Positions 1-4,469 of a stretch of 6,762 nucleotides of DNA are shown here, in pieces (position 1 is the first letter of the stretch; every line of letters starts with the position of its first letter). This DNA comes from Thermoproteales archaeon (GTDB lineage: Archaea > Thermoproteota > Thermoprotei > Thermoproteales > Thermocladiaceae). A program made the translations under genes and the position numbers. The notes under the pieces are model-generated. The model made no database searches. It was given only the letters and a program-made list of their open reading frames with translations, and was not told the DNA's origin. The stretch is from assembly GCA_027068725.1 (NCBI GenBank), contig JAMOMD010000338.1, forward strand, positions 1 to 6,762. The letters run 5' to 3'.

Positions 1-21
1 GGTCCAAGGCTTGTTTGTTTT

Positions 22-98
22 TGGTAGCGGGGGGTGGATTTGAACCACCGACCTCGGGGTTATGAGCCCCGCAGGATACCTGGCTTCCCCACCCCGCT
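22..98 (-). tRNA. Initiator tRNA-Met (anticodon CAU), with encoded CCA
   Basis: Read on the minus strand, this 77-nt gene folds into a full cloverleaf. The 7-bp acceptor stem pairs AGCGGGG (98-92) with CCCCGCT (32-26). The D stem is GGGA/TCCT with a GG-containing loop. The anticodon stem is CGGGG/CCCCG around loop CTCATAA (66-60, anticodon at 64-62), and the T arm is GGTGG-TTCAAAT-CCACC. The discriminator is A, and CCA is encoded at 24-22. The A1-U72 pair and the three consecutive G-C pairs closing the anticodon stem are the archaeal initiator signature, which separates it from elongator tRNA-Met and from tRNA-Ile2 with lysidine/agmatidine-modified CAU. Bacterial initiators have a mismatch at 1-72, so this also argues for an archaeon. 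No intron is seen. No T-run follows the 3' end on the transcribed strand. Confidence 0.96.
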
Positions 99-136
99 TC
101 AGCTCGCTTTCTTCGTGCTCGCTCTCTATTCTGGTG

Positions 137-149
137 TTTTTATTTCTTT
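137..149 (-). promoter_or_regulatory. Possible TATA box/BRE for the initiator tRNA gene
   Basis: The minus strand reads GAAAGAAATAAAAAC here: an A/T-rich TATA-like core (145-137) behind a purine-rich BRE-like stretch. Its centre is about 43 bp upstream of the mature tRNA 5' end, which would give a start near 115 and a leader of about 17 nt. It lies just past the stop codon of the upstream gene (152-154), so the tRNA probably has its own promoter. The call rests on composition and spacing only. Confidence 0.4.
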
Positions 150-151
150 CT

Positions 152-1663
152 CTATTCTCGCGCTACTTGTCTCACGTATCTTGCAAGTCTTAGTCCAGTT
201 ACGAAGCCTATCATTGAGTATAGTGTCATGCCGAGGACGTACATTGCCACGTACCAGTTTGCGTAGTACAGTCTGTACAATGTCATGTAGAGCATCAGGT
301 CGACGTACGTGTCTACTAGTGTTGCGGGTACGAAAGCTAGTGCTGCCCGAATCTTGTGTAGGTCGTCCTGTCCATAGGCTCTGAATATTAGGAGAAATAG
401 CTCGTAGAACATTGCTGTTGTTGCTACCCACAGTATGGATAGTATACTTAGTCGACCAAAGTAGAGGACTGACAATATCCACACTATTAGTGAAATCATT
501 GCAAATGTTCCAGGTCTTGGTCTCAGAGATAGGGCTATCCCTATCAGAATCATTCTAACAACATCGTATACGAGACCCCAGACAGTCCAGTCAAAAGGCC
601 CAAGCACAGATGCTATGCCCCACAGCACATAGCTAGGTATGACAGCTGTGACAAATATTAGACAGCCCGTTAATGAGCAGAGCACAGTTTCCTTAAGCGA
701 GATCTTTCTCAGAGTTCTAACTACAATAATTACAAACACAGGAACAGCTACAAGACCAGCAAATGCAACAAGTAGAAGTGCAGTCTCTTCAAGACATACT
801 ATCTTTATATGATAAGTCTTCTCAAGTATTGGTCTAGTACCACCGTAAGGATATACCAATACCTTAACAATGTGCGTGCCAATGATCTTCATAGGATTAA
901 CATAAGACCAGAGAGGAAACACCTCACTACTGTTTCCGGGAATTCCCTCTAACACTATGATACCTGTATGTACACCAAATGCAGCACTTTCAGGACTTGT
1001 AGAAGCTATCGGAAGTTTCCCATTGTCAAATAGTATCACTATGGTATAGTATCCTGGTCCTGATACGTGTACACACATGAAACCAATAAAGTGAGGATGA
1101 ACAGATTCTGTTAGTCCAGATACAAGTTTTAGAATAGGATTAATTACTCCAGGTGTGACAACATATGTGTACTTTGCAATTTTTGCATTAAAACGGCATA
1201 GCGAGTCCGATGGAGCTATTAGATAGACTTTAATAGACGATTTCTGTCTCTTCACGTAGATCCTCTTTACTAATGTTATGGACTCTCCTTCACAGGATGC
1301 ATGTAGTTTAACTATGCAAGATCTATTGTTCACTTTTACGGAGAATATGAGCACTTTCGATATGTGAGCTATACTGAAGTGAAAATTTCTAATTATTTCG
1401 GTTACTTTTCTACCTTTGTAAATTAATGTACATCCTATTGATGTTATTTTTATTGTGCAGTCTACTGGTTTGTTTATTTTTGATTCGAGTATTAGACAGG
1501 ACTCGAGTGTCTGGTTTGGAAACGTGTATATTGTTGTCTTGTTTATTCCTGTTGGTATCTCTAGGCTTAGTGAGAGAGGGAATGCGTATGTTACATGTGT
1601 TAATAGTAGGAGAGTTATGAAGATGGAGACATGTAATAAGTATGTTTTTACTATGTATTTCAT
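152..1663 (-). CDS. Secreted/multi-spanning membrane protein, function unknown
   Basis: This 503-residue protein is not recognised as a known family. It has a signal peptide at residues 1-27 (hydrophobic core IFITLLLLTHV, likely cleavage after TYA). An extracytoplasmic region of about 265 residues follows, predicted beta-rich, with eight cysteines (56, 69, 78, 116, 124, 156, 197, 290). That even number suggests disulfides, and there are N-glycosylation sequons near residues 41, 50, 113 and 244. The C-terminal 200 residues hold roughly seven hydrophobic segments (about 295-316, 326-345, 362-381, 385-403, 405-428, 440-460, 470-495) and the protein ends in a basic tail. The ATG at 1663 lies 12 bp after the stop of the beta-propeller gene, with no clear Shine-Dalgarno, so the two are probably co-transcribed. 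The signal-peptide and ectodomain part of the gene is clearly AT-richer than the membrane part. A receptor, transporter subunit or surface-anchoring role is possible, but nothing in the sequence identifies one. Confidence 0.85.
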   Translation of the reverse strand: MKYIVKTYLLHVSIFITLLLLTHVTYAFPLSLSLEIPTGINKTTIYTFPNQTLESCLILESKINKPVDCTIKITSIGCTLIYKGRKVTEIIRNFHFSIAHISKVLIFSVKVNNRSCIVKLHASCEGESITLVKRIYVKRQKSSIKVYLIAPSDSLCRFNAKIAKYTYVVTPGVINPILKLVSGLTESVHPHFIGFMCVHVSGPGYYTIVILFDNGKLPIASTSPESAAFGVHTGIIVLEGIPGNSSEVFPLWSYVNPMKIIGTHIVKVLVYPYGGTRPILEKTYHIKIVCLEETALLLVAFAGLVAVPVFVIIVVRTLRKISLKETVLCSLTGCLIFVTAVIPSYVLWGIASVLGPFDWTVWGLVYDVVRMILIGIALSLRPRPGTFAMISLIVWILSVLYFGRLSILSILWVATTAMFYELFLLIFRAYGQDDLHKIRAALAFVPATLVDTYVDLMLYMTLYRLYYANWYVAMYVLGMTLYSMIGFVTGLRLARYVRQVARE

Positions 1664-1675
1664 GACTTGTAGATA

Positions 1676-3427
1676 TTACGTGTACTTGAGCCTATATGCT
1701 ATTAACCTGTACTCGCCGACTATCTTTGCTGGTGCTGTTGGTGAAGGTGCAATGTTGACTAGGCCAGTGAGCACGTATATGTAGGAGTCGTGTGCAGCAA
1801 CATCAACAGGTATTCCAAGTCCTTTCTGCACAGTTAATAATCTAATGACTCTGTACGGGTGACCACACACGTACCACACGTACACTCCTGCGAGCGAGGC
1901 ATCTCTTCTGACCCAGTTAATCCCGATGCTACCAACTAGGTAGCATCCTGTCAGCACGAATGGTCTTACCTTGCCATATGTTGGCATTCCGTAGAATGAG
2001 TCAACGTATACTAGCTTTCCTGTGCGTATGTCAAATATGAAGAGCTTTGTACCGTTTGGATGAACCATGACTGGTCTCTTCAAGTAGCCTGGAGTCCAGC
2101 CTACAGAGTACGTGCCTCCTGTATACACTATAACGTAGTCTCTAGTTACTGCAGCAAGGCCAGCGTACGTGTATATGTAAGTCTTGATTACTTTTGATGT
2201 TCCTTTTCCAGATATTGGCGTCATTATTGCTTGAGTAGGTATGAACTGTACGACACTCTTCTCCCATAGAACAACTGGCCTATGCTTGCTCACACTCTCG
2301 ATGTTGTTTAGTACTACTATCCTGCCCTCGCCAGTGACGATGATCAAGTACTTGCCGTTGTCGGCGAATGCTAGTCCATTCCATATGGAGGTATGGTTAA
2401 TGTACGGTATTGGTGGAAGCGGTGAGTAGGTGTACAAGACCTTACCAGTAGCAGCATCTATTACCCATACCTTACCCATGTGCCACTTTACTGGATTCTC
2501 AGGATCAACACCCCAGAAAGATGCTGCAGCTAGGTACTTGCCATTGCTCGAGAGGGCTAGTATTGGTATATCAACGTGTGCTGTCCCATTCTTTGGCCAT
2601 ACCCACACTATCTTGTGTGTCTGAAGATCTATTGCCACTATCCTAGACCAGTATCTGCCTGTCCAGACGCCTACTATGTAGTGATGGTATTTTCTCGCAA
2701 TTTCAGGATATATCTTAGCTAGGTCAAACTTTACGTAGTAGTACTTGACCATCTGAGTCTTCGGATTTACGTAACGCTCAACTATCGTCACGTACAGTAT
2801 CTTACCGTCAGGACTTACCACAGCATAGTAAGGTACCACAGCAAGCCACGGCTCACGCATTATTGTCTCAACTGTCGCATTTGAGGGACCTTTCACAAAT
2901 CTGCACAATTCTAGACTCCAGAGCTTTCTCCAGGTTGATGTGTCGTAGATAATTATCTCGCCACATCTTGACCATATTCCAACTATCATCAGTTTACCAT
3001 CAGGTGTGAATCTTATTGTCCTAGGAATGTACCCAACAGGAAATGTGAACTCGCGAATAAGCTTACCTGAAGTTGCGTTATACACGTAGAGCTGACCTTT
3101 GACTGTTCCAACGACAACGTACTTACCATCAGGACTTACAGTCACGTATCCCTGAAAGTATGTCCACCATGTCCATACTCTGAAGTAAACTCCGAGCTTT
3201 ATTAGCTCCTGTCTTGGTATCAGTGGAGGAGTTTTCCATACCTCAACAAGCTCTGGATGAGATACGTAGACGACCTTGTGCTGAGCTGGTGGAGCAGTAG
3301 TCTTTCCTGATGGTGGAGCAGCCACATGTTTGTGCTGACTTGAGAGAATGTACCATGTCACTGCTGTGCATACTACTGCTGTTATTACGACTGCAACTAT
3401 CACTGCTATTACTGTTCTTGATGACAC
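1676..3427 (-). CDS. Membrane-anchored extracytoplasmic beta-propeller (WD40/YVTN/PQQ-like) protein
   Basis: This 583-residue protein starts with an uncleaved-looking transmembrane anchor (residues about 5-29), followed by a short Pro/Thr/Lys linker (about 32-50). The rest is a repeat domain. Typical propeller strands are VSPDGKYVVVG (97-107) with GQLYVYNATSGKLI, FTPDGKLMIVG (140-150) with GEIIIYDTSTWRKLW, VSPDGKILYVT (204-214), LSSNGKYLAAAS (292-303) with GKVWVIDAATGKVLY, FADNGKYLIIVTGEGRIVVLN (354-374), and GTKLFIFDIRTGKLVYV (459-475). This fits seven or eight blades. Four ectodomain cysteines (155, 175, 495, 521) could form disulfides. The start is GTG at 3427-3425, preceded by AGGAG. Such propellers usually act as protein-interaction scaffolds on the outer face of the membrane; no catalytic site is visible. 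The adjacent downstream membrane protein is the likely partner. Confidence 0.88.
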   Translation of the reverse strand: MSSRTVIAVIVAVVITAVVCTAVTWYILSSQHKHVAAPPSGKTTAPPAQHKVVYVSHPELVEVWKTPPLIPRQELIKLGVYFRVWTWWTYFQGYVTVSPDGKYVVVGTVKGQLYVYNATSGKLIREFTFPVGYIPRTIRFTPDGKLMIVGIWSRCGEIIIYDTSTWRKLWSLELCRFVKGPSNATVETIMREPWLAVVPYYAVVSPDGKILYVTIVERYVNPKTQMVKYYYVKFDLAKIYPEIARKYHHYIVGVWTGRYWSRIVAIDLQTHKIVWVWPKNGTAHVDIPILALSSNGKYLAAASFWGVDPENPVKWHMGKVWVIDAATGKVLYTYSPLPPIPYINHTSIWNGLAFADNGKYLIIVTGEGRIVVLNNIESVSKHRPVVLWEKSVVQFIPTQAIMTPISGKGTSKVIKTYIYTYAGLAAVTRDYVIVYTGGTYSVGWTPGYLKRPVMVHPNGTKLFIFDIRTGKLVYVDSFYGMPTYGKVRPFVLTGCYLVGSIGINWVRRDASLAGVYVWYVCGHPYRVIRLLTVQKGLGIPVDVAAHDSYIYVLTGLVNIAPSPTAPAKIVGEYRLIAYRLKYT

Positions 3428-3430
3428 GTG

Positions 3431-3435
3431 CTCCT
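3431..3435 (-). promoter_or_regulatory. Shine-Dalgarno AGGAG for the beta-propeller gene
   Basis: The minus strand reads AGGAG-CAC-GTG, with only 3 nt between the motif and the GTG start. That is short, but no other start fits better: the next GTG in frame would cut into the transmembrane anchor. The motif implies a leadered transcript, unlike the divergent gene at 3515. Confidence 0.5.
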
Positions 3436-3436
3436 G

Positions 3437-3455
3437 TAATAAGTAACCTAATAAG
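3437..3455. repeat. Direct repeat TAATAAG x2, 12-bp period, in the divergent promoter region
   Basis: TAATAAG occurs at 3437-3443 and 3449-3455. The pair is bracketed by an inverted repeat GTAAT (3436-3440)/ATTAC (3457-3461), and a third AATAAG sits at 3486-3491. On the minus strand these read CTTATTA, so one copy may be a TATA element for the propeller gene. The spacing of about one helical turn could instead suit a dimeric regulator. In A/T-rich DNA chance is also possible. Confidence 0.35.
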
Positions 3456-3482
3456 GATTACTAAGTGCAGAAGTGAAATAGT

Positions 3483-3491
3483 GAAAATAAG
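3483..3491 (+). promoter_or_regulatory. Possible TATA box for the PH-like membrane protein gene
   Basis: The sequence GAAAATAAG is centred about 28 bp upstream of the ATG at 3515. This is the spacing expected if transcription starts at or next to the start codon. No Shine-Dalgarno precedes that ATG, which agrees with a leaderless mRNA, common for first genes in crenarchaea. Confidence 0.4.
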
Positions 3492-3500
3492 TTCTAGAAC
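3491..3500. promoter_or_regulatory. Perfect 10-bp palindrome, candidate operator
   Basis: GTTCTAGAAC is identical to its own reverse complement. It lies between the putative TATA box and the start codon of the gene at 3515, where a bound dimer would block polymerase. No regulator can be assigned; the nearby winged-helix protein (3996-4373) is one candidate by proximity only. Confidence 0.35.
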
Positions 3501-3514
3501 TATCGTGTACAGAA

Positions 3515-4018
3515 ATGGAGACGACTCCCATACTTGAGCTAAGGAGCAGCGATGATCTTGTGCGAAAAAGCTGCATTGGCATACTTGCAATAACCATCGT
3601 GCTTGGCGTGACCCTGTTTGTTCTTCTACCACCTCTCTTTGCCGGCATAGCATTCGCGGCCTACCTCATGACAATACTCTACGGATTCTACGCAATGAAG
3701 CAGCTTGATCTTCGAGTAATGGTGTTTCGCGATAGGCTAGTAGTCAAGAAAGGGCCAGATCTCTACACGATGCCTTACGAGAACATTAGGCTAATACTTG
3801 TGCAGCCACGTGTCGTGTCTATAAGTTTGCCATTCATCGAGGACAAGGTTAGGTTGCCGAAAGTAGTCTCGAGCACGTTTATCGTCAGGATATTCTTGAA
3901 CAGTGGTCAAGAGGTACACTTCCAGCTATTTCAGGATGAGAAGGAGAAGTTCCTTCAGGCACTAGACAAGGCACGTAAGCTAGGTGCTAAACTTCCTAGA
4001 GTTGAGACGCTACTGTAA
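3515..4018 (+). CDS. Small membrane protein with two TM helices and a PH-like domain
   Basis: The 167-residue protein has a short polar N-terminus, then two closely spaced transmembrane helices (about 18-39 and 41-62), and a cytoplasmic C-terminal domain. Residues about 66-155 have the pattern of bacterial/archaeal pleckstrin-homology-like domains: a strand with FRDRLVVKKG, then the conserved turn and PYENIRLILVQP, further beta strands (FIVRIFLNSGQEVHFQLF) and a final helix (DEKEKFLQALDKARKLG). Proteins of this layout are membrane-associated; their biochemical role is mostly unknown. The ATG at 3515 is chosen because it gives the complete first helix and lies 28 bp after a TATA-like box. The last 23 bp overlap the 3' end of the opposite-strand regulator gene. 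The domain assignment comes from pattern reading, not a profile search. Confidence 0.82.
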   Translation: METTPILELRSSDDLVRKSCIGILAITIVLGVTLFVLLPPLFAGIAFAAYLMTILYGFYAMKQLDLRVMVFRDRLVVKKGPDLYTMPYENIRLILVQPRVVSISLPFIEDKVRLPKVVSSTFIVRIFLNSGQEVHFQLFQDEKEKFLQALDKARKLGAKLPRVETLL

Positions 4019-4373
4019 CATCAGAACCGTCAACTTTTCCTGATAAAGCTAGTGCAGCTTCTCTAAGCCACCTGTACTTTGGATCAAAGCTTATCAGGAT
4101 CATCTTCTCGTGAGGATGTTCTACGCGAAGTATTCCTAAGCTAGCAAGCTTCTGAACATACTTCTTCAGATTCTTAGGCGACATGTTCACACTACGTGCC
4201 AGTCCTCTCAGCGACGTGTACTCCTGCTCCTGTGTCGCTAGTACTAGCAGTATCCTGACGTAGATATCCTCCTTAGCCAGCGTCTTCAATAGACGAAACA
4301 TCTCTGCAAGATACTTGAGAGCATCTTGACTGAGATTCACGGTCATCGCATGTAGACTATCGAGTAATGTCAT
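3996..4373 (-). CDS. Winged helix-turn-helix transcriptional regulator
   Basis: This protein has 125 residues from ATG 4373-4371. A TTG directly before it (4376-4374) would add one residue. The ATG is preferred because GAGGAG lies 8 nt upstream. Residues about 15-38 form an amphipathic helix. A winged-helix domain follows (about 38-100): helix IYVRILLVLATQE, then TSLRGLARSVNMSPKNLKKYVQKLASLGIL as the helix-turn-helix with its recognition helix, and a beta wing (ILRVEHPHEKMILISF). The basic recognition helix (KNLKKYVQK) suits DNA binding, in the manner of MarR/ArsR-like archaeal regulators. There is no metal or ligand site that I can name. The gene is divergent from hypF with 96 bp between their ATGs, so it may control itself, hypF, or the convergent PH-like gene. 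These targets are inferred from position only. Confidence 0.85.
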   Translation of the reverse strand: MTLLDSLHAMTVNLSQDALKYLAEMFRLLKTLAKEDIYVRILLVLATQEQEYTSLRGLARSVNMSPKNLKKYVQKLASLGILRVEHPHEKMILISFDPKYRWLREAALALSGKVDGSDVTVASQL

Positions 4374-4381
4374 CAAAAAGG

Positions 4382-4387
4382 CTCCTC
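4382..4387 (-). promoter_or_regulatory. Shine-Dalgarno GAGGAG for the winged-helix regulator gene
   Basis: The minus strand carries GAGGAG 8 nt upstream of the ATG (5 nt from the preceding TTG), the strongest ribosome-binding site in the window. It favours the ATG start and implies a leadered mRNA. The adjoining inverted repeat TCGAC (4386-4390)/GTCGA (4402-4406), enclosing the palindrome AAGTACTT (4391-4398), could be an operator. Confidence 0.55.
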
Positions 4388-4419
4388 GACAAGTACTTCA
4401 GGTCGATCATCGCTGCCTT

Positions 4420-4430
4420 GGAGATATAGG
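4420..4430 (-). promoter_or_regulatory. Possible TATA box for the winged-helix regulator gene
   Basis: The minus strand reads CCTATATCTCC, a TATA-like core centred near 4425. Transcription would start near 4399 and leave a leader of about 26 nt, which contains the Shine-Dalgarno at 4387-4382. The call is based on composition and spacing only. Confidence 0.35.
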
Positions 4431-4435
4431 AGAAA

Positions 4436-4446
4436 ATGCATATACT
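4436..4446 (+). promoter_or_regulatory. Possible TATA box for hypF
   Basis: The sequence ATGCATATACT follows a BRE-like GAAA and is centred about 27 bp upstream of the hypF ATG at 4470. This predicts a leaderless or nearly leaderless mRNA. It agrees with the lack of a good Shine-Dalgarno before that ATG, where only AGGT at 4461-4464 is found. Confidence 0.42.
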
Positions 4447-4469
4447 ACCTAATATAGTCTAGGTACAAC

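Noticed and set aside
99..151. Pyrimidine-rich stretch between the tRNA and the membrane protein gene as a terminator
   Set aside because: The T-runs are on the plus strand; on the transcribed minus strand they are A-runs, and no stable hairpin was seen.
34..384. Plus-strand open frame of 116 codons across the tRNA and the end of the membrane protein gene
   Set aside because: It covers the tRNA on the opposite strand and the conserved C-terminal coding region of the minus-strand gene; its product is Arg/Ser/Cys-rich with no coherent fold.
1426..1784. Overlapping plus-strand open frames opposite the ends of the two surface-protein genes
   Set aside because: Hydrophobic runs here are complements of the AT-rich signal-peptide and ectodomain coding sequence; the opposite strand has a consistent operon.
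1680..3250. Many copies of TACGTA/ACGTAC-like words, at first glance a dispersed repeat
   Set aside because: They are irregularly spaced and in frame with frequent Tyr-Val dipeptides of the beta-propeller strands, so codon usage explains them.
3243..3653. Minus-strand open frame of 136 codons across the divergent promoter and both flanking gene starts
   Set aside because: It overlaps two better-supported genes in other frames, has low-complexity Ser/Gln-rich content, and no promoter or ribosome-binding site of its own.
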